Of a DNA stretch of 64,000 bases, positions 43,464 to 52,900 are shown in pieces. The stretch lies in assembly GCF_002813915.1 (NCBI RefSeq), contig NZ_CP019335.1, forward strand, positions 1,905,777 through 1,969,776, written 5' to 3'. The position numbers were made by a program, and so were the translations under genes. Source of the DNA: Tenacibaculum sp. SZ-18 (GTDB taxonomy: Bacteria; Bacteroidota; Bacteroidia; Flavobacteriales; Flavobacteriaceae). The number at the start of each line of letters is the position of its first letter. The first letter of the stretch is position 1. The notes beneath the pieces were generated by a model, which was given only the letters and a program-made list of their open reading frames with translations, made no database searches and was not told the origin of the DNA.

Positions 43464-46400
43464 AAAACGAAAAAACAATTTGCTATCAAAACTCGATATT
43501 CTATTTCGACTTTTAAAATATTAATCATTGCTTTAACTCTGGGAATTCTTGGTTTTTTAATCATTCCGAGGTTATCCGTGCGTTTAAACCCAAGTGATTC
43601 GCTACCATCTATATCAGTGAATTACTCTTGGAATAATGCATCACCTTATGCTTTAGAAAGGGAAGTCACCAGTATTTTAGAAGGTGGTTTTAGTACTGTA
43701 AAAGGTCTTACTAAACTTTCTTCCAAATCGTCAAAAGGAAGAGGAAGTATCACTTTAGAATTTGATAAATATACCAACATTGATCATGTACGATTTGAAA
43801 TAGCAACTATTATACGTCAGCTTTACAAAAAACTACCAGAACGGACTAGCTACCCCACTTTACAAGTGAATAAACCCAATGATGACGAACAACAACGTGC
43901 TTTTTTAACCTACAGTATTAATGGTAAAGATTCACCTTTTGTAATTCAGGAAATTGTAAAGAATCAAATTGAGCCTATCATAGGTTCTATGGATGGAATT
44001 GATAAAACAAAAGTATATGGTGCACAACCAAAAGAGTTTGTAATTACTTATAATTTTGATTTATTAAAACAATTAAAAATTTCAAAAGAAGACATTATTA
44101 AAACTCTTCAAAAACAATTCTCACAAGAGAGTTTAGGAGATATTTTTTACCAACAAGAATATATTACACTATCTACAAATTCCAGCGATAAAATTGACTG
44201 GCATTTACCTATAAAAAAAGTAGAAAATAGACTTATTTTCCTAAATGATATTGCCACAATAAAAGAAGTAGAACAAGAAACTCAGAGCTATTTTAGAATC
44301 AACGGTAAAAACTCAATAACACTTTCCATTTACGCTTCAAAAAATGCTAACACTATCGTTTTAGCAGAGAAAATAGAAGAAAAAATAGCACAAATTAAAA
44401 CAAGACTTCCGTCAGATTTTTCAGTAATTGAATCTTATAATGCTACCGAATATTTATCCAAAGAACTAAATAAAATTTATGAACGATCTGCCTACACTAT
44501 TTTTATACTACTCGTATTTATATTAGTAGTAAGTGCTAGTTTTAAATATTTACTAATTACCATTCTAAGTTTACTGTGTAATTTAGGAATTGCTTTTTTA
44601 CTATATTTCTTTTGTAAAGTTGAAATACAATTGTATTCTTTGGCTGGAATAACAATTTCATTAGGGTTAATTATCGATAATAGCATCGTGATGATTGACC
44701 ACATTAAAAATCAAGGTAATACTAACATATTTATTCCAATTTTAGCTTCTACATTAACAACTATTGGGGCTTTATCTATTATTTATTTTTTGGATGATAA
44801 ATACAAGTTAAACTTGATAGACTTCGCTCTTGTAATTATCATAAACTTAAGTGTATCACTATTTGTGGCTTTGTTTTTAATCCCAGCCCTTCTGAAGAAA
44901 ATACCTTTAAAAAATAGAAGCTCTAAAAAGATTTTTATTCATATTCAGGATAAGTTTTATAAAGTTTACAATAAGCTTTTATTAATTTTACTACGATTTA
45001 AAAAAGCTACAATTTTTGGAATAATTTTACTTTTTGGAATCCCATTTTTCATGTTACCTCAAAAACTTGAGAATAACGATACTTTCCTCGAGAAAACATA
45101 CAATACAACATTAGGTAATGAGTGGTATCGCGAAAATGTTAGACCGTATATTGATAAATATTTAGGAGGGAGTTTTCGTTTATTTAACTATTATGTTTTT
45201 GAAAACGCCTATTACAATCGAAATGAAGAAACTAAATTATACGTAGGGGCTTCAATGGAAAAAGGAGCAACAGTTCATCAAATGAACGAAGCTTTTTTAG
45301 TCATTGAAAATTATATACAACAGTTTCCGGAAATAAAACAATATACGAGCACTGTTTATAGTGGAGATTATGCTAGAATTGAAATTACCTTTAAAGAAGC
45401 CTATGAAAAAGGTGCTTTCCCTTTTATGCTAAAAGCTAGATTGGTGAGAAAAGCTTTAGATTTAGGAGGAATTGATTGGAATATTTCGGGAGTTGGTAAT
45501 GGATTTAGTAATGGAAGTGGCAGTAATGAACCTATTAATTTTACAGTTGAAGCAAAAGGTTATAATTACGATATTTTAAATAGCTGGGCTGACACCTTGA
45601 AGGTTGCCTTGGAAACTCATCCAAGAATTCAAAAAGTATTGATAAAAGAAAATTCATATTGGTCAAGAAAGCCTTCATATGAATATCGTTTTAGTTTAGA
45701 TAAAGAACAATTAGCATTGCGTAATAGTAATCCGTCAGAAATTTTTAATGAACTTCAAGCCCTTACTTTATCCAATACTTCAGATGTATCTTTAAATATT
45801 AATGGAAAATATACTCCTGTACGATTGGAATCTTCTGAATCGAAAAAATTTGATCTTTGGAATATTAATAATAATCCATTGGATAGTTTGAATAAACCTG
45901 TTATTTTAAAAAATATATCATCCGTTCAAAAAGAAAGAGAAGAAGAAAACATTCATAAAGAAAACCAAGAATATATTCGTTTAATACAATTTCAATATAC
46001 TGGTTCTTCTAAATTTGGATCAAAATTCCTAAAGAAAAAACTTAAGGAATTAAGAAGTAAATTACCTTTAGGTTATCGATTCGAGAACTCTCAAAACCAA
46101 TGGTTTTTAAATGGTGATGAGAACAATAATTACTTTAATTTACTATTGTTAGTACTAGTTATAATTTACTTTATTTGCGCAATTTTATTTGAAAGTTTAA
46201 AACAACCGTTTATTATTTTAAGCGTAATTCCAATCTCATTTATTGGTGTCTTCTTAACCTTTTATTTGTTTAATTTTAATTTTGATCAAGGAGGTTTAGC
46301 TAGTTTTGTTTTACTTAGTGGAATTACGGTTAATGCTTCAATTTTCATAATTAATGGCTTTAATAAACTTAAGAAGGAATTTCCTAATGAAAATTATGTA

Positions 46401-46628
46401 GCACTTTATCTAGAGGCATTTAAACAGAAAATATTTCCTATTATTTTGACAATAATTTCAACCATATTAGGATTTATTCCCTTTGTAAAAGATGGTCAGA
46501 ATGAAGTTTTTTGGTTCGCTTTAGGAGCAGGGACAATTGGCGGCTTGTTCTTTTCATTAATAGGGATTTTGATTTATTTACCTTTATTTACATTGAAAAG
46601 GAGAAGAATATTAAAATACTCATCATAA
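43461..46628 (+). CDS. second RND-family efflux permease
   Basis: The product is about 1055 residues with RND topology: TM1 KILIIALTLGILGFLIIPRL, periplasmic PSDSLPSISVNYSWNNASPY, TM4 SLGLIIDNSIVMIDHI (single Asp, like the first permease) and TM10-12 LASFVLLSGITVNASIFIIN, FPIILTIISTILGFIPFV. The frame opens at TTG 43461. The ATG at 43457 is out of frame and no in-frame ATG occurs for more than 150 codons, so the start is uncertain. No adaptor or TolC gene follows; it may share those of the pump at 32.7-39.6 kb. The thioredoxin-like lipoprotein gene follows after 33 bp. It is divergent from the peptide 3-peptide 2 operon. Confidence 0.85.
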   Translation: MKTKKQFAIKTRYSISTFKILIIALTLGILGFLIIPRLSVRLNPSDSLPSISVNYSWNNASPYALEREVTSILEGGFSTVKGLTKLSSKSSKGRGSITLEFDKYTNIDHVRFEIATIIRQLYKKLPERTSYPTLQVNKPNDDEQQRAFLTYSINGKDSPFVIQEIVKNQIEPIIGSMDGIDKTKVYGAQPKEFVITYNFDLLKQLKISKEDIIKTLQKQFSQESLGDIFYQQEYITLSTNSSDKIDWHLPIKKVENRLIFLNDIATIKEVEQETQSYFRINGKNSITLSIYASKNANTIVLAEKIEEKIAQIKTRLPSDFSVIESYNATEYLSKELNKIYERSAYTIFILLVFILVVSASFKYLLITILSLLCNLGIAFLLYFFCKVEIQLYSLAGITISLGLIIDNSIVMIDHIKNQGNTNIFIPILASTLTTIGALSIIYFLDDKYKLNLIDFALVIIINLSVSLFVALFLIPALLKKIPLKNRSSKKIFIHIQDKFYKVYNKLLLILLRFKKATIFGIILLFGIPFFMLPQKLENNDTFLEKTYNTTLGNEWYRENVRPYIDKYLGGSFRLFNYYVFENAYYNRNEETKLYVGASMEKGATVHQMNEAFLVIENYIQQFPEIKQYTSTVYSGDYARIEITFKEAYEKGAFPFMLKARLVRKALDLGGIDWNISGVGNGFSNGSGSNEPINFTVEAKGYNYDILNSWADTLKVALETHPRIQKVLIKENSYWSRKPSYEYRFSLDKEQLALRNSNPSEIFNELQALTLSNTSDVSLNINGKYTPVRLESSESKKFDLWNINNNPLDSLNKPVILKNISSVQKEREEENIHKENQEYIRLIQFQYTGSSKFGSKFLKKKLKELRSKLPLGYRFENSQNQWFLNGDENNNYFNLLLLVLVIIYFICAILFESLKQPFIILSVIPISFIGVFLTFYLFNFNFDQGGLASFVLLSGITVNASIFIINGFNKLKKEFPNENYVALYLEAFKQKIFPIILTIISTILGFIPFVKDGQNEVFWFALGAGTIGGLFFSLIGILIYLPLFTLKRRRILKYSS

Positions 46629-46661
46629 TTTCACAAATTTAATCCCACTAATTTAAATCTA

Positions 46662-47453
46662 ATGAAAAAAACGTTTTTTATACATATTTTATTACTTGTG
46701 TCTTTATCTTGCGTCAATAGTAAAAAAGAGTTCTATGCGTTTAAAACACAAAACGGTCAAGATAGCATCATAAAAAGTGAGAATTTACTTTTTTTTAAAG
46801 AAAAACTGATTTCAGAATCTCGAGAGAAACTTAAAAAGGATAGGATGGACCATATAATATCAATTGAGAATATTAAAGATTCATTAATCAAAACAATAAA
46901 TAAAGGAGATTCTGTTCTTTACTATGTTCAATTTATACCAAAAATAAAAATCACTCAAAACAAAAACAGTCAAACTAAAGAAACAACTCCTCTTCATAGA
47001 GAAAAAATCTTGGCTAGGATTGGAGAAAAGTTATTATTAAATGAATTAATAGACACCAATAATAAAGTTTTTAACAATCAAAAAAAACCAAGTTTCCTCT
47101 ACTTTTGGGCGAACGACTGCCCTGCATCATTAAGAGAAAATCATTTGTTGAACAAACTATATAATAAATACAATTCAGAAGTTAATTTTATATCCTTCAC
47201 AAAAAATTCAAAAACTGACGTTTACAAGTACTTAGAAAACAATAAATTTATGTTTAGACACTTTGTAAGTCAAGATAGTATCATAAAATCCCTAGATATT
47301 TCTGAGTATCCAACTATACTTTATATCGACAAGGCGAACGTGGTAAAATTCATCGACTTTGGTCTACCTCAATTGTGGAAAAAAAACGAATCAAAACCTT
47401 ATGACTACGATCAAAAGATAGATATCAGAATAGAAAATCTAATAAATCAATAA
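46662..47453 (+). CDS. thioredoxin-like (TlpA/redoxin-type) lipoprotein with a single active-site Cys
   Basis: The 263-residue lipoprotein (signal ending VSLSC) has a Lys-rich helical N-terminal half. The C-terminal thioredoxin-like domain (about 125-250) contains KPSFLYFWANDCPASLRENH and the cis-Pro loop DISEYPTILYIDKANVVKF. The usual CxxC is reduced to NDCPAS with only one cysteine. That suggests a monothiol (peroxiredoxin-, isomerase- or holder-like) activity rather than ordinary dithiol exchange. It lies 33 bp after the second RND permease and is the last plus-strand gene of the peptide island, so it may assist folding of the cysteine-containing peptides. Confidence 0.75.
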   Translation: MKKTFFIHILLLVSLSCVNSKKEFYAFKTQNGQDSIIKSENLLFFKEKLISESREKLKKDRMDHIISIENIKDSLIKTINKGDSVLYYVQFIPKIKITQNKNSQTKETTPLHREKILARIGEKLLLNELIDTNNKVFNNQKKPSFLYFWANDCPASLRENHLLNKLYNKYNSEVNFISFTKNSKTDVYKYLENNKFMFRHFVSQDSIIKSLDISEYPTILYIDKANVVKFIDFGLPQLWKKNESKPYDYDQKIDIRIENLINQ

Positions 47454-47476
47454 AAATAAATAATAAATAGTTTGTT

Positions 47477-47511
47477 TATTCTTGGTATTAAATTTTTTAG
47501 TACCAAGAATA
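47477..47511. terminator. bidirectional terminator between the redoxin gene and signal peptidase
   Basis: TATTCTTGGTA (47477-47487) and TACCAAGAATA (47501-47511) form an 11-bp stem with a 13-nt loop. The plus side is followed by T-rich sequence. It serves two convergent genes. Confidence 0.75.
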
Positions 47512-47528
47512 TTGTCTTTTATGATTTT

Positions 47529-48536
47529 TTAAAAAGAGAACTCCATCTTACCTTGTATAAAATCTTCTGGAACAAAACCAAAGCTTCTCGAATCAATGGA
47601 ATTATGTCTATTATCTCCAAGCATGAAATAATAATCTTTTTTAAAGGAATAATACTTTTGAGAATAATCTTCTAGTTCTACATTTTCAAATTTTAAAGCT
47701 ATTGTTTTATAAATCTGTATATTTTCTTTTGTTAATTCGATTGACAATCCTTTTTTAGGAACAATTAAACTTCCATAATTATCAATTGTCCAGTAATCTT
47801 GTTTACTTCTAGGAAAAAGAAAATAACTAAAATCAGATTTAACTTTTATATTCTTAGTGAAATAAGACTTTTCTCTTGTTGAAGATTCTCTAAACTCTTT
47901 CTCTGAAAGATTTTTAATCATTGTTACGTTTTTCACTTCATTACTAATATAATTAAATGAATAATTATCCTTGTTTGGTAGTTTTTGATTGTTAATAATA
48001 ACAACTCCATTCACAATTTTTAATTTATCACCGGGCATTCCAATTATTCTTTTAATTAAAAATTTATCAGAATCATCAACAGCCTTAAAAACCACAATAT
48101 CTTCTCTTTGGAACCTCTTCCCCCCTTTTAACGAACGATATAAATCATACTCATGTTTAGGAGCTTGAAACATACCACCAATAACTGGAATATTTCTCTT
48201 ATGCCTTGGCAATTTGACTCCATAAGAGAACTTATTTACAATTACGTAATCACCGGGATACAATGTTCTTTCCATTGATTTAGAAGGAACAAAATACATA
48301 TCAATAAAAAATGATCGAATGAAAATTGAAATTACAATAGGAGTAATAAAATACCAGCAAATTCTTAATATTTTAAATACTTTATCTGAAATAGAATTCC
48401 TTAAAATTTTAACCCAAAAACAAGTAGTTAAACTATCTAAAATAATTAAAAGAACACCTGTAATTATAAGTTCTTTTGTCCAAAAATAAAATAGTAGAAT
48501 TACTAATAAACCTAATGTATACACTATCTTTTTCAT
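47529..48536 (-). CDS. lepB: signal peptidase I
   Basis: The 335-residue membrane protein has two or three N-terminal hydrophobic segments. The catalytic serine is Ser87 (PSKSMERTLYPGDYVIVNKF) and the general-base lysine is Lys162 (DKFLIKRIIGMPGDKL). The C-terminal box GDNRHNSIDSRSFGFVP is intact. Lengthy insertions between the boxes are common in Bacteroidota. Signal peptidase I cleaves exported preproteins at AxA sites. Because a housekeeping copy usually sits elsewhere with lipid or cell-division genes, this one beside a peptide-export island may be a dedicated paralogue; whether another copy exists cannot be seen from this window. Confidence 0.9.
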   Translation of the reverse strand: MKKIVYTLGLLVILLFYFWTKELIITGVLLIILDSLTTCFWVKILRNSISDKVFKILRICWYFITPIVISIFIRSFFIDMYFVPSKSMERTLYPGDYVIVNKFSYGVKLPRHKRNIPVIGGMFQAPKHEYDLYRSLKGGKRFQREDIVVFKAVDDSDKFLIKRIIGMPGDKLKIVNGVVIINNQKLPNKDNYSFNYISNEVKNVTMIKNLSEKEFRESSTREKSYFTKNIKVKSDFSYFLFPRSKQDYWTIDNYGSLIVPKKGLSIELTKENIQIYKTIALKFENVELEDYSQKYYSFKKDYYFMLGDNRHNSIDSRSFGFVPEDFIQGKMEFSF

Positions 48537-48611
48537 CAGGTAAAAATAGTAATTTAAACCAATTATAAAAGAGTCAAATAGTAAGAATATTATTATACTT
48601 ACTTTTCTCTT

Positions 48612-49775
48612 TTAAGCGATACTTGGTGTCCGTTTTACATTATAATACCATGCAATCTGTCCTAATTGGAATATGATTTTAACAGAATCACGCATGGATA
48701 ATTTACTTCCATCTGCATGAATCCATCTTTTTAAAGGCTGTTCGCAAAGCATTCGTTTTGCCTTATCTAAACCATAATGTAAGGTTACTCTTCTAAATAT
48801 TTCAACGTCGAAAATCCACTTCGAAACAAACTTATCTTTAAAAGATATTTCAATGACGTCTCTATGGAAAATTTTTGCTCCACATTGTGTATCCTTGAAA
48901 TCCATTGAAAGAATTTTTCTGATGATATAATTAATCGTTTGACTAATAATTTTTCGTGCAGACTCTTTTGTGATATTAGCTCCCATCCTACTAATCCGTG
49001 AACCACTTACAATTTTATAATCAGAATTTTGAATTGTATTTACTAAATCATCAAAATCTCTTAAATCAGTAGATAAATCAGCGTCCAGAAATCCTATATA
49101 ATCCAAATCTTCCTCTTGTAACATATGAAGCATTCCTTGCCGAACTGCTTCCGCCTTACCTCCATTTTTTTCACAGTCATAAACTGTAATAAAATCTTCT
49201 CTACCTTTTCGAATAGAATGTAAGACTTCTAAAGTTTTGTCCTTACTTCCATCGTTTACGAAACACAAATGATACCCTGTATGCTTGTCTATAAAATTCG
49301 TAAACTCATTACTGAGTAACCTTTTTTCTTCATTATAACAAGGAATTACAACCCCAACACATCTTTCTTGGATAATAACATCTCCGCTGTAAATATTTGA
49401 TTTAGATGAAACTTTAGGAGCTCCAATCAATCTTTTTACTCTTGCGTAAACTTCCGATAAACTCAAAGGTTTTTTCATATAATCGTCAATACCTAAATCA
49501 AATCCTTCCGTTATCATTTGGTCATCTGTATTCCCTGACAAAACCATTATTGGTGTTTTTGATTTTTTCTCAACTCTTATGTATTTAACAACCTCTATAC
49601 CAGGTAAGCTTGGCATATTAATATCTACAATTACTAGGTCTGGCTCAATCTCATTAAAAAGCTCAATTCCTTTATTTGCATCCGTTTCACAAAAAACTTC
49701 ATAGCCTAACTCTTTTAATCGATTTTCTAAGGGAATTAATACAAGCTTTTGGTCATCGATAGCCAATATTTTCAT
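48612..49775 (-). CDS. response-regulator receiver domain fused to a polyprenyl-phosphate glycosyltransferase (GT2, ALG5/GtrB-like)
   Basis: Residues 1-120 are a CheY-type receiver: acidic pair Asp7/Asp8, phosphoacceptor Asp51 (LVIVDINMPSLPGIEV), Thr/Ser in MVLSGN and Lys in DDYMKKPLS. After a short linker, from residue about 135, comes a GT-A glycosyltransferase 2 domain (VGVVIPCYNEEKRLLSNEFT, FVNDGSKDKTLEVL, GFLDADLSTDLRDFDD with the DxD motif, VSGSRISR, KDTQCGAKIFHRDVIEI). The DTQCGAK block and overall order match dolichyl/undecaprenyl-phosphate sugar transferases (ALG5, DPM1, GtrB). Such enzymes charge polyprenyl phosphate with one sugar for use by GT-C enzymes; one is encoded divergently next door. 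A receiver directly joined to a GT2 enzyme is unusual and implies that phosphorylation controls catalysis. Confidence 0.9.
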   Translation of the reverse strand: MKILAIDDQKLVLIPLENRLKELGYEVFCETDANKGIELFNEIEPDLVIVDINMPSLPGIEVVKYIRVEKKSKTPIMVLSGNTDDQMITEGFDLGIDDYMKKPLSLSEVYARVKRLIGAPKVSSKSNIYSGDVIIQERCVGVVIPCYNEEKRLLSNEFTNFIDKHTGYHLCFVNDGSKDKTLEVLHSIRKGREDFITVYDCEKNGGKAEAVRQGMLHMLQEEDLDYIGFLDADLSTDLRDFDDLVNTIQNSDYKIVSGSRISRMGANITKESARKIISQTINYIIRKILSMDFKDTQCGAKIFHRDVIEISFKDKFVSKWIFDVEIFRRVTLHYGLDKAKRMLCEQPLKRWIHADGSKLSMRDSVKIIFQLGQIAWYYNVKRTPSIA

Positions 49776-49826
49776 ATTTCGAGGTATTTTTAAATCTAAC
49801 TATTTTCTAAATTTAACTAAGATTCA

Positions 49827-49846
49827 CTAGAAATCAAAGTTTCTAG
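49827..49846. promoter_or_regulatory. palindrome in the divergent intergenic region
   Basis: CTAGAAA-N6-TTTCTAG is a perfect 7-bp inverted repeat, between the receiver-GT2 gene and the membrane glycosyltransferase operon. It has operator geometry. No T-run follows, so it is not an intrinsic terminator. Confidence 0.4.
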
Positions 49847-49944
49847 AATAAAAGTTCCTTGAGCAAAATTCACCAACATCAAAATAAATTTACTGTTTTG
49901 TTTAAATATTTTATATTTATTAAAAGAAAATTGACAATTATTGA

Positions 49945-52900
49945 ATGAAAGGAGTTTCTAACAAATATTTAATTACTGCCATATTGCTTTGTGTAGTTTT
50001 TCATGGAAGTACTATATTTTTCACTTTAGAAACAACTTATGATGCATTAATTCACTTGTTTTTTGCTGGGCATTATGCAGATAATTGGTTTGAGCACTGG
50101 AGTTATAAATGGTATACTGGATTTTCTGTTATGGGTTATCCTCCATTGGTTCACCAATTAATAGGAGCGTTATCTCTTATAGGTGGCCTAAAATTCGGGC
50201 TATTCACAGTAGCTATAATTGTATCGATTCTTTTCGTTACAGGAGTTTATCGTTATGCTTTACTCATAACAGGAAATACAACAACTGCTGGTTATTCTGC
50301 TCTACTGAGTGTGTTTTCAGCTTCTTTTGTTGAAACACTTCACATTTTTGGACAGCTCCCAAGTATTATGGGGATTTCAATTTTAATGCATGCACTCCCC
50401 GAAATTTATTCATGGTTAAAAACCGGTATTTATAAATACTTTTTCACATCTCTTTCCTTAATCTCTGTAACCGTTACATCTCACCATGTAACTCCAATAT
50501 TTGGAATGGTATTTTTCATTTTACCATTAGTAGGAATGGTAATTATGGATATAGCAAGAGAACAAGTTAATTCCTATAAAGAAATTCGTCTTAAACTTTT
50601 TCTAAAAGTATTCGTAAAAACATTCAAGCGAAATATCACATTCCTAATCATGATTCTTGTTTTAATTGTTGGGTGTATTTTACCATACTGGATAAACTCT
50701 AAAAAAAATCCGATTACTCAAGTTCCTATACCTCACGGATCTAGAGATAACTTTTTAGAGGTTTTATCTTCAGGATTAGTCTTTTTCTTAATTCCCTGGG
50801 GAGTATTATTATTCTTCATTCCTTATTTCTTATATAGATATTACAGCAAGCGTTACCTATTTTTTGGTTTGTGTTTTTCAATGCTATTCATTTTAGGTAC
50901 CGGAGGAACAACACCAATTCCTGAAATCATACTAGGAGAAAATGCTTTCAATATTCTTACTTTAGACCGATTCACATTATGGGGTTCTATAATGGCGTTA
51001 CCAATTTTTGGAGAGTTTACATACAGGTTTGTTGAAGGAGACTTAAAGCAGCTCATACAAAAAAAATTTGGGGCTGTTTATCATCGATTAATCGGAGGAT
51101 TACTAGCAGCTCTGTTTTTGTTTTTTACAATTTTCTCGTTGAGTTTAGGTTATTTCAGACCTTCACAACCACAAAAAATTAACATCTTGCCCATTATCAA
51201 CTTCTTAAATCAAGATCAACATGATCAATGGAGATATTTAACATTGGGCTTTGGTGATCAAATGGCTTGGCTTGCTTCTCAAACAAATGCAACTACTGTT
51301 GATGGGAACTATCATTCAGCTAGAAGACTCCCTGAACTTACAACCAGACCTATTGAAAGGTTGGAGAATTCAAAGTTTAAAGGTGTTGCTGGTATTGGTT
51401 CTCTTCAGCAATTCCTTACTGTTCCCGAGAAATACAATCTTAAATATATTTTTTCTAATGATAAATTTTACGATCCAATTCTATATTTCTGTGGTTGGCA
51501 AAGAATACCTCCATTAGAAAATGGAATTATGGTATGGGAACGTTTAAATATAAACCCTTTATCTACCATTTTACCAAGAGATGAAGTTGATAACTGGGAA
51601 AATATCCTCTGGGGAATAATACCATTTACCACCGTAATTGTTGCATTTATGTTCAATATTATTCCTCTATTTAAGAATAAACTCAGAATGAAACCTAAAG
51701 TGATTCCTGAATATTTTAATTTTCGACAAGAATACTCAAGTTTTTCCAGTTTTATCTTAAAAATAACACATATATGGTCTGCTTTGCTTATTATTCTTAT
51801 GATTTATGGGATATATTTACTGTACATAAAAAATGATTCCCAGAGAACACCAGAAAATGTAATTACCGCATATTATAATGCATTGGACTTTAAGCGATTT
51901 AAAACTGCCCATTCTCTATTAGATCCTAGAAAAGAAATTACCATCGATCAATACATGTTAGAAATTTCCGTTACCGATGGCTTATTAAGTTCTTATGCTA
52001 AAATGGATGCCTTAGAATACTCAATTCTCAAAAAAACGGATAGTTTGGCTACCATGGAAGTAAAAACAAAATGGATTACACCTCTTGAAAAAATTAATAG
52101 GGTTGATTATAAAACACTCGTAAAATTCAAAGGAAAATGGTTTTTAATACCCGAAAACAAAGACATTGATTTACCACCTGACCAATTATATGCTAGAAAT
52201 AAAACAAGATATTTTAATCAAGGAAGAAGGCGAATAACTACAGAACAAACCTATCATGAAGATATTTTAAAACAACCAGTCGTTGAGATAGTGAAAGCTA
52301 AATTAGTTAAACACAATGAGAGTTATGCAATAATTGGAGAAATTCAAAATATTGATAATACTCCTGCTGATATTATTTTAAAAGGAACTTTATATAATGA
52401 TAATAATAAAGCTCTTGCGTCATTTAATGCTAAACATATAGTAAAACATAAGCTCGTTCCAAAGGAAGTGAGTTCGTTCCGTATTAATTTTGAAGGAATC
52501 GCATGGTCTAAAACTAAAGATTCTATTCCTGATAAATTTGATCCAGACGCCTTTACTCCTATTGAACTAAATGAACAACCTACGAAATTTAATTTACAAT
52601 TGGCTGCAAATGTTTCCAATTCAGATTTGTTTAAAGATCATGCTCTAAGCAATATTAATATTGAAGATACAAGTTTAAATGGTGTTATTTTTAATAGTGG
52701 AATACAAGAAATTACAGTACCGCAACTTATATTCACCTATTATGATCGTAATAAAAAAATCTCTTGGGTTGATCATTTATATCTTCATCAGGGAATACGA
52801 CAACACAGAAAACTATATTTTGAATATGATTTTATTAAAGAATCAACGCTCGAAGTTATTAGTGAAGATATGACTAATTGCTTTGTTAATGGATTGCCAA

